DNA of 64,000 bases. It comes from an uncultured Clostridia bacterium. Its GTDB lineage: Bacteria; Bacillota; Clostridia; Christensenellales; Borkfalkiaceae. A model generated the notes under the pieces. The model had not been told where the DNA came from and made no database searches. It worked only from the letters and a program-made list of their open reading frames with translations. The position numbers and the translations under genes were made by a program. Each line of letters opens with the position of its first letter. The first letter of the stretch is position 1. The stretch covers positions 148,789-212,788 of the forward strand of contig CAKQWM010000002.1 of the NCBI GenBank assembly GCA_934278995.1, written 5' to 3'. Positions 1-9,100 of the stretch are shown piece by piece.

Positions 1-2
1 GC

Positions 3-3000
3 GGCAGATATTACGAAAAGGACTCCATGCCCGACGTTGACAAAAACAGGATTTATTACGTTTTGTACGAGCGTGAAGGCTACGATTATTTACCTGTTTA
101 TTACGTCAAAGTTTATGCAAACGACGTTTACGTGGGTGACTTCGGCGTTAAACAGGGAGAGGAAATAAACCTTGAACTAATCAAAATAAATTTTTACGAC
201 GAAAGGGTAATATCTACGCTTGCAGGTTATCCCGTATCCACCGTAAAAGAGGTTTTAGAAAGCGCCGAAGTTAAATGGGACGGCGTCACTCTTCCCGAAC
301 GTATGCCCGAAAACGACTTGAAGATAAACCTTACGGCGAACTATAAACTAAAAGAATTGACGGCAAAATTCGTCGTAAAAGACCAAAAGCAAAGTTTTTC
401 GGCAGGGATAACTTTCGACACCGACGAAAACGGAGTTAAAACGCATACCGTAAAGGGCGTTACGTGGACTTACGGCAAAACCGACGAAAACGCATACTAT
501 TCCTTGCCGAAACTCAACGACTATTTCGACAAAGAAGGACGGAAATATTATTCCTTCTACGGTTGGAAAAACGAAAAAGGCGAAGAATATCCTTACATGG
601 TAAGGATTGCTTTTACGGGCTTTGAAACTTACACCCCCGTATTCACCGAAAAGACGGTTCTTACGACGATTGCTTTCATGTCTTACGACGATTACGGCTA
701 CGAATACTACTACAAGATAATTTCGGGCGACTATTTCGGCAAAAAACTACAGGAAGTAATCGACGCCGAAAATATAACGAATCCCGTAAGAGAAGACGCT
801 TACGGCATTTACGAGTACGCATTTACCGACTGGGGAACGGATGCCGCGACTTACGAAATAGGCACGGAAAAAGAAACGGACGGAAACGTCAAGACCTATC
901 TTATTTTTAAAGCGCGGTTTACGCAAACTTATAAGATTCACGAAGTTACCTTCGATGCAATGGCGGGAACTATTCGGAACGGAGAGAAAAAAATAGTCGT
1001 AAAAGGTCCTTACGGTACGAAAATAGAAGACGTTAAAGCCGACGATTACACCGACGAAAAAGGAAAATTTACTTTCGTTTGCTGGACCACCGTTCCGTAT
1101 TCGCTTTCCGACGCCGTGGAGGCTTCAGACCTCGTGATAGGCGCCGAAAACGTTACTTATTACGCCTACTATTCGTTAAACCCCGCAACTATAACTCTTA
1201 CCTTTAAGGGGAAGGTCGAAACCGAACCCGAGGACGGTACGGGTAACGTTTATTTTAACGGCGATAAAACCAAAACCGAACTTAAAGTAAGCGGGCTTTA
1301 CGGCACGAGTTATTACATTAAGGCAATCGATTTTTCGGTTGACACCAAGTCGAAAACCTTTAAACCCGATTATCTTAAATGGACGGCGGACGGAAAAGAA
1401 TACGTCAGCGAGTTTTACAACGACGGATATATGGCAAACGTTCCGTTCGACTTTAACGCCGAAGTGGAAATATTCTTTAAACCGGCAACGGCTAAAATAG
1501 TCAACGTTACCTTCCTTTCTGACGGACCGTGCTACGAAAAAGACGGAACGCAGATAGAAAACGTCGTTTGCAAAGGCTTTATGAAGGGCTTTAAACACTT
1601 CGTTAATTTCCACGAGCCTTACGGCAGCGAGATAACCGTTCCGTACGTGGATTATTACAGCGAAATAAATTATAGGTTCGATCGCTTCGAGGCGGTAAAC
1701 AGCGACGATACCTTCGCGGGTATAAGCGTCAGAGCGGGAGAAACTATAACCGCCGAATACGACCTTGTCTTTAAGGCGATTTACCTTCACGATACCGATA
1801 TACCCGTAGAACTGACCTTCAGGGCGGACGAAAAAAAGGATAACGAGCAGGAAGACGAAATATACGGGATTAAAACTTTTTCGGACGGAAACGTCGAAGT
1901 CAAGAATTACGGTAAGGAAGGCACGGCGATTTCCTTTACGGAAACACCTTCCTGCCAAGGCTTGAAATTCGTCGGCTGGACGACGGACGGCGAAACGGTC
2001 GTTTCAAAAGACAAACTGTCGGAAGTTAATTATTCCGCAAAACGAACTTACTACGCCGTGTATGAAAAAGACACGCTTACCTACAAAGTTACTCTTTCGT
2101 CTGGCGACGGAAAGTTCTCGGACGAAAAAACCGAAAAAGTAGTTTACTTACCTTTCGGTAAGAAAACGTCGTCGCTCGAAAAACCCGTTTCGGACTATGC
2201 GGGGCTTGTATTCAGCCATTACGAAACCGAAGAAGGTTATCCTTTATCGGTTATAAAAGGCGAAGTCAGATTGACCGCACGTTACGCCAAACCCGTTTCT
2301 TCCTACAAAGATTTGAAAAACATAAATCTTGCCCCGGACGAAAACTACGTTTTAACGGCGGATATTTTTTCCGGCGGAAGGGACTACGATTATAACACGT
2401 ACGCCGAATGGACGGCGATAGGTTCTTCGGAAAGAGGTTTTTCGGGTACCCTTAACGGCAACGGTTACGTCATCGAAGTTTTATCTAAAAAAACGGATAA
2501 GGATAGTTTCGGGCTTATAAAAAGGCTTTCGGGTACGTTGTATAACGTTTCGCTTTTATGCGACTTCAGAATAACCGGAAGCACCGACGCCACGGAACTC
2601 GGCGCGCTTTGCTGTAACGTTTTAAGTTCCGGAAGAATCATTGATTGTAACGTTATGTCCGCTATAGACGTATCGGTAAAAACGTCCCGAAATTTATCCG
2701 TTTCGGGCGCCGTAGGCATCAACAACGGGCTTATAGACGGATTTATGGCGGCATCGAACGGGCAAATCGTCGTTGACGGCGATAACGAAATTTCCCTCGG
2801 CGCGCTTTGCGGTAAAAATTACGGAACGATAAGAAACGCAGATCAGAGCGGCAGGCGCGGTAATCTTTACGTATCGCTTACGAGAAGTCAGAAATTCAAT
2901 ATCGGCGCTTTTGTCGGGTTAAACGGAGGGCTTATCGAAAACAGTCTTTCGCAAAGACCTATCGCTATAAACCTTGCGCAAGGCGACAATCTGTACGTTG

Positions 3001-3539
3001 AAAAATCGATTGTTTACGGCGATTTCGTCGGCGTAAACGACGGAAAAATCGTCGATTCGGTCGTTGTTAGCGGCAAACTCGAATACAGCGTGGATAACCT
3101 CACCTTATTAAAGAGCGGGCTTCATCTCATGTACGATCCTTACACGGAGTATCCCAGGTTTATAGCCTATTCTGTCGGTCAGGACAATCAGGGCATAACC
3201 TACACGACGGAATTCGTCGTTTACGTCGATGACGACGCCGTAAAGACGGATACGAACGAATACGAGCAGTACACTTTGTCGAAATTTAAAACTGATCATC
3301 CTTCCGAAGCCGATAAACTGTTACGGTTATTCAACGCGGTTAAATACGGAAGGTTTTATTCGACAAATAACGGAGAAATTTTAAACTGCGAAGAGGAAGT
3401 CCACGTAAGCACGGGTAACTACTCGGAACTCGCTACGGCGTGTGATTTCGACGGCGTAAAATGGAATTACGTTGAAGAATGGTTATTCGGGAATATAATG
3501 CGATATATCAACGAAAAACACTCGTCACAGACAGAATAA
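3..3539 (+). CDS. large repeat-rich surface protein, 5' end outside window
   Basis: The reading frame is open from base 3 through the first ATG at 27, and no signal peptide follows that ATG, so the true start almost certainly lies upstream of the window. At least 1170 residues are visible. The N-terminal two thirds are beta-rich and Tyr/Asp/Lys-rich modules of about 70-90 residues ending in patterns like FVCWTT or FVGWTTDGE followed by YYAVY; these resemble InlB B-repeat (Listeria-Bacteroides) modules of surface proteins. From about residue 790 there are GLUG-like repeats (GALCGKNYGTIRNA, GAFVGLNGGLIENS, FVGVNDGKIVDSVV). No LPXTG or C-terminal membrane anchor is visible. I infer an extracellular adhesin or matrix protein; the ligand is unknown. 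It ends at a strong terminator. Confidence 0.75.
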   Translation, partial: GRYYEKDSMPDVDKNRIYYVLYEREGYDYLPVYYVKVYANDVYVGDFGVKQGEEINLELIKINFYDERVISTLAGYPVSTVKEVLESAEVKWDGVTLPERMPENDLKINLTANYKLKELTAKFVVKDQKQSFSAGITFDTDENGVKTHTVKGVTWTYGKTDENAYYSLPKLNDYFDKEGRKYYSFYGWKNEKGEEYPYMVRIAFTGFETYTPVFTEKTVLTTIAFMSYDDYGYEYYYKIISGDYFGKKLQEVIDAENITNPVREDAYGIYEYAFTDWGTDAATYEIGTEKETDGNVKTYLIFKARFTQTYKIHEVTFDAMAGTIRNGEKKIVVKGPYGTKIEDVKADDYTDEKGKFTFVCWTTVPYSLSDAVEASDLVIGAENVTYYAYYSLNPATITLTFKGKVETEPEDGTGNVYFNGDKTKTELKVSGLYGTSYYIKAIDFSVDTKSKTFKPDYLKWTADGKEYVSEFYNDGYMANVPFDFNAEVEIFFKPATAKIVNVTFLSDGPCYEKDGTQIENVVCKGFMKGFKHFVNFHEPYGSEITVPYVDYYSEINYRFDRFEAVNSDDTFAGISVRAGETITAEYDLVFKAIYLHDTDIPVELTFRADEKKDNEQEDEIYGIKTFSDGNVEVKNYGKEGTAISFTETPSCQGLKFVGWTTDGETVVSKDKLSEVNYSAKRTYYAVYEKDTLTYKVTLSSGDGKFSDEKTEKVVYLPFGKKTSSLEKPVSDYAGLVFSHYETEEGYPLSVIKGEVRLTARYAKPVSSYKDLKNINLAPDENYVLTADIFSGGRDYDYNTYAEWTAIGSSERGFSGTLNGNGYVIEVLSKKTDKDSFGLIKRLSGTLYNVSLLCDFRITGSTDATELGALCCNVLSSGRIIDCNVMSAIDVSVKTSRNLSVSGAVGINNGLIDGFMAASNGQIVVDGDNEISLGALCGKNYGTIRNADQSGRRGNLYVSLTRSQKFNIGAFVGLNGGLIENSLSQRPIAINLAQGDNLYVEKSIVYGDFVGVNDGKIVDSVVVSGKLEYSVDNLTLLKSGLHLMYDPYTEYPRFIAYSVGQDNQGITYTTEFVVYVDDDAVKTDTNEYEQYTLSKFKTDHPSEADKLLRLFNAVKYGRFYSTNNGEILNCEEEVHVSTGNYSELATACDFDGVKWNYVEEWLFGNIMRYINEKHSSQTE

Positions 3540-3548
3540 CCTTAAAAG

Positions 3549-3591
3549 GGCTTTCCGAAAAGCGTTTACGCCTTCGGAAAGCCTTTTTTTT
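3549..3591 (+). terminator. rho-independent terminator
   Basis: A perfect 11-bp stem, GGCTTTCCGAA with TTCGGAAAGCC, is followed by eight T residues. It lies 10 bases after the surface-protein stop codon. Confidence 0.9.
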
Positions 3592-3629
3592 GCCCGCCGA
3601 ATGTTAACGGGATAATTACCGACTAATAA

Positions 3630-3658
3630 TTGACTTATTTTTTCAAGAGTGATATCAT
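3630..3658 (+). promoter_or_regulatory. sigma-A type promoter for the RNHCP pair
   Basis: TTGACT (3630-3635) and TATCAT (3653-3658) are separated by 17 bases, about 60 bases before the first RNHCP start codon. Confidence 0.6.
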
Positions 3659-3719
3659 ATAAAAAGGCGGTATTATTAAGCGGTACCGTATAAACGAAGT
3701 TAAGACGTCAGAGAGAAAT

Positions 3720-4094
3720 ATGCAAAATACTTTTAAATGTACGGTTTGCGGGTTTACCGCGAATATAAACGAAAAAGAATACGACCATTGCCCGAAATGC
3801 CTTTCAAAAAGGCACGAAACGGATTTCGACGGTTACGAATGCGGAAAAATAATGGAGCCTGTTGCGGTATGGGTTAAGCCTTCCGACGAATGGGAAATCG
3901 TTTACAGATGCAAAGTTTGCGGAGAAATGGAAAGCGCCCCCGTAAAAAAAGACGACAATTATCTCAAACTTATGTCGATTGTCGCTAAACCGCTGGCTCA
4001 ACCACCGTTTCCCATCGAAAAAATAGAAGAATTGGCAGAAATTACGGGCGGAAGCGGAAGCGCGGGAGAAAACTTGGATGAACAGAGAAAATAA
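3720..4094 (+). CDS. degenerate RNHCP-domain zinc-ribbon protein
   Basis: A 124-residue protein with CxxC pairs near residues 7-10 and 24-27 and again at CKVCG, matching the RNHCP family layout (CxxCG, then RNHCPxC, then GxMxPVAVWV, then CxxCG, then DDN). The eponymous motif is altered to YDHCPKC, so Arg and Asn are lost while the cysteines remain. The family presumably binds zinc; its biochemical role is not established. An AGAGAG-type ribosome binding site precedes the ATG. It overlaps the following paralogue by 17 bases, which suggests co-translation. Its residues after about 95 are not conserved with the paralogue. Confidence 0.75.
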   Translation: MQNTFKCTVCGFTANINEKEYDHCPKCLSKRHETDFDGYECGKIMEPVAVWVKPSDEWEIVYRCKVCGEMESAPVKKDDNYLKLMSIVAKPLAQPPFPIEKIEELAEITGGSGSAGENLDEQRK

Positions 4095-4509
4095 AAAACG
4101 AACCTACGATAAAAAGTACTTTCAGAATCATCCGTGCATCGATCCGTTTACCTGTAAAGTTTGCGGAAAACCCGTTCTTCCGGAAGGCGCCGGAACGGAC
4201 CACAGAAATCATTGTCCGTATTGCTTGTTCAGCGTTCACCTTGACAATCGGCCGGGGGACAGGGAGTCCGATTGCCACGGCAAAATGGAACCCGTCGCCG
4301 TATGGGTAAGAAAAAACGGCGAGTGGGCAATTATCCACAGATGCGTAGTTTGCGGAAAAATCAGTTCCAACCGCATCGCCGCCGACGATAACCCCATGAA
4401 ACTTATGGCGCTTGCATTGCGTCCTTTTAAAAGCGAAAAGTTTTCAAAAAAGACCGTCAAAGATATGGTTGACACTATGGAGGAATACTATCCGTCGGAT
4501 AACCGATAA
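4078..4509 (+). CDS. RNHCP domain-containing protein
   Basis: A 143-residue protein with a canonical RNHCP domain: CKVCG, then RNHCPYCLFSVHLD, PGDRESDCHGKMEPVAVWV, HRCVVCG and NRIAADDN. The conserved Cys/His pattern suggests a zinc ribbon that may contact RNA or another macromolecule; this is inference, since the family has no assigned reaction. It begins inside the end of the preceding RNHCP gene, so the two form a tandem paralogous pair under one promoter. The copy of the dispersed palindrome at 4557 follows its stop codon by about 50 bases. Confidence 0.85.
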   Translation: MNRENKKRTYDKKYFQNHPCIDPFTCKVCGKPVLPEGAGTDHRNHCPYCLFSVHLDNRPGDRESDCHGKMEPVAVWVRKNGEWAIIHRCVVCGKISSNRIAADDNPMKLMALALRPFKSEKFSKKTVKDMVDTMEEYYPSDNR

Positions 4510-4556
4510 CCGTAGCCCGTCGGCGGTTTTTTAGCCAATTAAATATCAAAAAATAT

Positions 4557-4578
4557 CGCTATAAGCCCGTTAAAGGCG
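4557..4578 (+). repeat. dispersed CTATARGYC palindrome, copy after RNHCP gene
   Basis: The core CTATAAGCCCGTTA lies 50 bases after the RNHCP stop codon. It heads a block that recurs at 4690. Confidence 0.65.
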
Positions 4579-4689
4579 TATTTTTATCAAAAACCGCAAG
4601 GGGTTTCGCTTTTTATAGACAAAAATAATCCTTAAAGCAATTATTTTTAATCTTAAAAAATCCCGTTGCTATGTTTTTACCGAAAAGTA

Positions 4690-4706
4690 AGGCTATAAGC
4701 CCGTTT
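4690..4706 (+). repeat. dispersed CTATARGYC palindrome, second copy in leader
   Basis: GGCTATAAGCCCG folds as a short hairpin with loop ATA. It is followed by the same TTTTTATCAAAAACCGC block as the copy at 4557, so this larger unit was duplicated. Confidence 0.6.
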
Positions 4707-4780
4707 TCGCCTTATTTTTATCAAAAACCGCGAGGTTTTTTGCGTTTTTTAAAAAAATGCTCGGTTTTGCGTTTTATCGA

Positions 4781-4809
4781 TTGACAAAGTATAATACTTT
4801 TGATATAAT
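4781..4809 (+). promoter_or_regulatory. consensus sigma-A promoter upstream of riboswitch
   Basis: A perfect TTGACA (4781-4786) and a perfect TATAAT (4804-4809) are separated by 17 bases. Transcription should start near 4816, about 130 bases before the riboswitch aptamer. Confidence 0.9.
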
Positions 4810-4943
4810 TACTCCGTAATTGCGTTTAAAGAATACGTAATTAAGGTAATTTTTCGGTTTTTTTTAAGCGACGGGTTTGCTTTTTTGCAAATTTTCTTCG
4901 CTAATATTTCAAAAAAAGCCGTGGCAATTTTAATATTTTTCAG

Positions 4944-5005
4944 TAAACTCGTTGAAAGACGGGGACACAAAGCTATAGGGGCGTAAATAAGCCAGCCAGT
5001 TGCAA
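4944..5005 (+). promoter_or_regulatory. cyclic di-GMP-I (GEMM-I) riboswitch aptamer
   Basis: The sequence contains the hallmark order of the class: an AAAC strand, then a P2 stem capped by a GAAA tetraloop (CGTTGAAAGACG), then GGGACACAAAGCTATAGGG, and later GCCAGCCAGTTGC. In characterised members the tetraloop docks on a receptor and the ligand stacks beside the CAAAGC segment. Here the usual GACGCAAAGC reads GACACAAAGC, and the P3 arm is short. P1 pairing is not obvious to me by eye. The next genes encode surface proteins, a common target of c-di-GMP control, but they start about 395 bases downstream. Confidence 0.75.
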
Positions 5006-5027
5006 TTTTTTGCTTCTGGCTTTTTTT
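4990..5027 (+). terminator. riboswitch expression-platform terminator
   Basis: AGCCAG (4990-4995) pairs with CTGGCT (5016-5021), with GCAA/TTGC able to extend the stem, followed by seven T residues. The left arm is also part of the aptamer's 3' side. Ligand binding should therefore compete with the terminator, which predicts an ON switch. This is inferred from base pairing only. Confidence 0.7.
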
Positions 5028-5205
5028 GTTTCTTAGGGATTCCATTCGTCATTGCTAATTACCGAAAAGGCGACTTTTCAGCCCTTTTCCGTGACCGCTC
5101 GGTCGCAGTACAGTTATGCGGCATCCCTTACGCTCACGAAAAATCATCTAAAAATGCGCTCTTTTCGGTGCGAAGCGTTTTTGCGGCGAAGAAATCGCCT
5201 CTTTA

Positions 5206-5280
5206 GGTTAAAGTTTTTGCAAGGCAAACGACCGAAAGCGTACTATGGTACGGTGATGGGAGTTTAACACAGCAAAAACC
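5206..5280. repeat. imperfect inverted-repeat element
   Basis: GGTTAAAGTTTTTGC at the left is mirrored by GTTTAAC and GCAAAAACC at the right, around a centre with GTAC and GGTAC. The layout (TTTTGCAARGCAAA ... GTAC ... ACGGTG ... GCAAAA) is reminiscent of the hairpins at 63738-63787 and 63933-63982. They may be one family of small palindromic repeats, but the match is loose. Confidence 0.4.
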
Positions 5281-5399
5281 GATTTATTCCCGCAAAAATA
5301 ATTAGTGATAATGATTGGAATCACAAAATAATTTTCCGCCGAAAAGCGCAAGGCGGGCTAAAAAGCGCGCAAAACTGACAAAAGGAGGGAATACGTGGT

Positions 5400-6143
5400 T
5401 TGAACAACGGCAATTTGAAAAAAGCGGTTTCTGTTTTTTTAAGTCTTACGTTGGCGCTTATAGCGCTTATTTTATCCGTATCGGCGTATTACTTTTCCTT
5501 TTCCTGGTTTTCCGTTAACAAAGAAGTCAAAGGCAACGGTTTAAACGTAAACGTCAAAGACGTAAACGACTTTACCATCGAAAAGATAACCGTTTATCGT
5601 TATAACGAATTCCGAACCGACGTAGAAGCCGTCGAGATTCAAAAAGACCAAAAAATACCGCTTTCACTCTGGACGTACGATAAAGTATTCACCGCAAGAA
5701 ACTCAACGAACGCAATCGTAATAAAAATCGATTTGGCAAACGTAACGGCAGGCTCTATATTGTACCTTGATTTTTCCTGTACGGACGGAACGACTGAACT
5801 TAACCATCTTTCGGACGTCGTGGCGTACAAGGTTTGCGTGGCGGATAAAAATCTTGGGGAAAAAGCAAAAGTTGTTTACGACGGCGCGCGAGACGCTCTT
5901 TCAAATACACCCGAATATGCTTTCAGGTCGGGCATCGGTACGGGCGGTATCGTAACGAAAATTATCCAAACCGAAAGCCATACTTTAACTTGGGGAGAAG
6001 GAAAGTCTTTATACGTTATGCTCGATTATTCCGACGCGCTTACTTCAGACGTGCCTAACGATTTTACTACTCAGGAATACACTTTTTCCGGAGAACACGG
6101 CGATTTGACTTCGATTACGATATGTAAAAAGCAAGGGGTATGA
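5400..6143 (+). CDS. membrane/secreted surface protein with SipW/TasA-like leader
   Basis: A 247-residue protein starting at TTG, chosen because a perfect ribosome binding site (AAAGGAGGGA) lies just before it and no ATG fits. Residues 6-30 form a hydrophobic segment followed by YYFSFSWFSVN, resembling the leader and FAWF-type junction of TasA/camelysin-like proteins processed by SipW. The rest is beta-rich with no domain I can name. Its stop overlaps the next gene's start (ATGA), so the two should be translationally coupled. The operon lies downstream of the c-di-GMP riboswitch. A role in an extracellular matrix or filament is inference; no SipW peptidase or sortase gene is visible in the window. 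Confidence 0.7.
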   Translation: MNNGNLKKAVSVFLSLTLALIALILSVSAYYFSFSWFSVNKEVKGNGLNVNVKDVNDFTIEKITVYRYNEFRTDVEAVEIQKDQKIPLSLWTYDKVFTARNSTNAIVIKIDLANVTAGSILYLDFSCTDGTTELNHLSDVVAYKVCVADKNLGEKAKVVYDGARDALSNTPEYAFRSGIGTGGIVTKIIQTESHTLTWGEGKSLYVMLDYSDALTSDVPNDFTTQEYTFSGEHGDLTSITICKKQGV

Positions 6144-9100
6144 ATATGAAAAAACACACTTTAATTATAATAATTTCTTTGGTCGTCATGCTGTTTGCCG
6201 CAAGCGCGACGGCTACTTTTGCTTGGTTTACAAAGGGAAAAAGTCTTGATATCGATTCAAGCGGCGGTATTTTGCGTCAATATTTTCATAAGGGAAGCGG
6301 TACAGAAAACGATCCTTACGAAATAACCCGTCCCGTGCATTACTATAACCTCGTAATGCTTTATCAGGTAAATCCCGAATTTACAGAAAATTCTAAATTT
6401 ATAAACGCAGCCACGCATTTCAGGCTCGGAAGCAAGGACCTTGATCTTGACGGCATAGACGAAAGTGAAGTGTGTCGCGTTTTCAACTATGAAGACAACG
6501 GAACGTCGGATAATAAGGCGGCTACGGACGGCTGTCTTAATTTAAAATCCTATTGTAACGGCGTATTCGGAACAGGGCTGTTTCCGATAGGTTCGGCGCA
6601 AAAGCCCTTTCAGGCGTCTTTCGACGGTAGTGAACTGACGCTTAAAAATCTTACGGTGGTAGGCTCGGTCACGTTGGGCGACGTTACTTACAAAACGCCC
6701 GATATCGGGCTTTTCGGCTACGTTGCAAAAGAAGCGAAAATCGAGAATTTATACGCGAAGGACTTTTCGATAGATTTAAGCAGTGTTGACGGAACCGATT
6801 CTCAGCAAGTGGAAGAAGGGCTTGATACCACTCATACCGGACACGAAGGAAAAGCCTACGTTGGCTACATAGCGGGGCATATAATCACCAACGCGCAGAT
6901 AAACAACGTTTATATCAACGACTGTCTGATAGCGGGCGGAAACGCCGCGGAATGTAAATTCGGGTTTTTCGGACGCGTCGAGGACGAAAACGGAGTCGAA
7001 GTAACGACGCTCGGCACGGAAATCGCTACTCAGCGCAGAGCGGGCGACGCCGCGGGCTTCGGCGGAAGTCTCGATATGAAAAAGATTCACAAAAGGTTGC
7101 AGAGTATATGGAGTGATTCTAACGCAAAAGTACCTTCCTCGTACGACAAGTTTGAGTACGTAATAGTCGATCAGGACGGCGTGACCGTTAAAATAACGTC
7201 CGATACCGAGGGTAATATCACTTATATTACGGATCAAAATGAAAAATACGAATACAAACGATTTTCCAGCGAAAGCGGTTTTTCGGGAGAATACTATTTT
7301 TATCAACGCGATGATATGTTGCCGGGGCATCAATTTATGTGCTTATACGGCGTAGATCCCCAAAACCCAAAAACCGTTTTTACCTACAAGTTAAGCGCCG
7401 ACAATCAATCCGCCTGGTATATAAGCAGCGGAGGAAACTATCTCGATATTTCTACAAACGGCGATATATCCGCTTCTTCGGATAAAGATAATTCCGCAAA
7501 ATGGGTATTCGACCAAGGGCATATTTTTGCTTACTACGATAAAACTTATAAATACGACAATTACTATCTGAACGCGAGCGGTTTATCCAAAGTTACCTGT
7601 TCACCTTCCCCTCAAACGGTATGGGAAAAGGACGGAGACGGCGAACTGTTTACGACAATCGACGGTTATAATTACTATCTTTATTACGACGTTTCCGCCG
7701 GCGAGTGGCGTATTTCGTCGATAAAACTTTATTACTATATTAAGGACGGTGCCGGTAATTATCTTTCCGCTACCGAAGAAAACACCCCCGCGATAAAAAA
7801 CGTAACGTCTTACGAAAATTCCGTCAGATGGCAGGCGGAAATTGAAAACGGCTTTTATACGTTTCATACCGTTATAAACGATAAGGTTTATTATATCACG
7901 TGTAACGGACAACTGACGCTCGGCGAGAGCAAATTCAGTTGGACAAAAAAAGGCGATTATTTTACCGCCACGGTAGAGGACGTTGTTTATAAACTCGTAT
8001 ATGACGGCGGCTGGAAGGTCGTTACGGAAGGAAAACTTATTACGGACGGTAACAACCATTATCTTTCCGCCACCGCCGATGGAACCGTTCAGAACTCCAC
8101 CGCTTCGGATTCCGTTATATGGCAGATAACGGAAGAAGGGGACAACGTAACTATATTTACGGTTTTAAACGGAAATAAATACTATCTGTCTTTGGATTCT
8201 TCGAATAAACTCACGATAAGTCAGACACCGTATAATCTTAAAAAAGATGGAAATACCTATTATGCCGTATCCGGTAATACCAACTATTATATACAATACG
8301 CGGAAGGTAACTGGCGCGCGTTGCCCGTCGGTTATCAGATTATAAAAAGCGGTAATAATTACCTCAAAGCCAACGGCGGAAATTCCTTCTCAAACGTTAC
8401 GGACGAAAGTCAAGCCACCTGCTTTTATTTTTCTAATGAAAATCAAGGTACGGCTTTTTACTACCATAACGGAAACCGTTACGAATTCGGTCAGAATAAC
8501 GGCTCGTTTTCAAATTCCGATACGTTTTGGGTAAAAACGAACGATAACAAACTTAAAGCAAACGGTACGGATTATTATCTGACCTACGACAACGCCGACA
8601 ACAGTTGGAAAATCCTCGATTGCGGGTATTACACTATTTCTTTCGGCAATAATTACCTGAATATCAATAGTAGCGGTAACGGGGTAACAAACGGAACCAG
8701 CGCCAACGCTACTTGGTGGAAGTTTTCAACCCCCGACGCTAATACTCCTTCGGGTACCATTAGGGAGAAAGAAACCGGTAAATATTTGTATATAGATAGA
8801 AGTTGGGGGTGGTTGGGATATAATTACACACTCACGGTATCCTCTACAAATCAAAGTTGGACGAATTACGGGACGAATTTCGGCGGCAAATTACAGGAGG
8901 ATAGTACAAAGCAATACGTAAGATACAATAGAGGATGGACGAATACGAATCGGCAAAATCAGGCAACTACTTTGACTATTGAAAAAGTCCAAAACACGGC
9001 GTCGGTAATCGAGGTGATAAAAATAACACCCGCAAATGTTGCATTGCCGGAATTAACCGTTGAAAACGCCACCGTCCCCGCGGCGAACGTTCAAATCTCA

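Larger units (their letters stand above)
4510..5399. other. long regulatory intergenic region
   Basis: No credible gene was found. It holds two related segments of about 50 bases, each beginning with the CTATAAGCCCGTT palindrome and running through a shared TTTTTATCAAAAACCGC block (4557-4615 and 4690-4745). A near-perfect promoter (4781-4809), a c-di-GMP-I riboswitch with terminator (about 4944-5027) and a hairpin at 5206-5280 follow. The stretch 5030-5200 contains only short open frames that look accidental. A weak second promoter may exist near 5283-5313 (TTTATT, 18 bases, GATAAT). If real, it would allow riboswitch-independent expression of the surface operon. Confidence 0.6.

Noticed and set aside
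747..1958. Long minus-strand open frames opposite the first surface gene
   Set aside because: They mirror a clear coding strand, have no ribosome binding site and encode compositionally odd Phe/Val/Arg-rich peptides. The same applies to many antisense frames along the window.
4968..4984. Counting CTATAGGGGC as another copy of the dispersed palindrome
   Set aside because: It is part of the conserved c-di-GMP-I aptamer core and has different flanks.
5000..5267. Short overlapping open frames between riboswitch and surface operon
   Set aside because: They have no ribosome binding site, no recognisable protein features and one overlaps the riboswitch terminator. I treat the stretch as non-coding leader.
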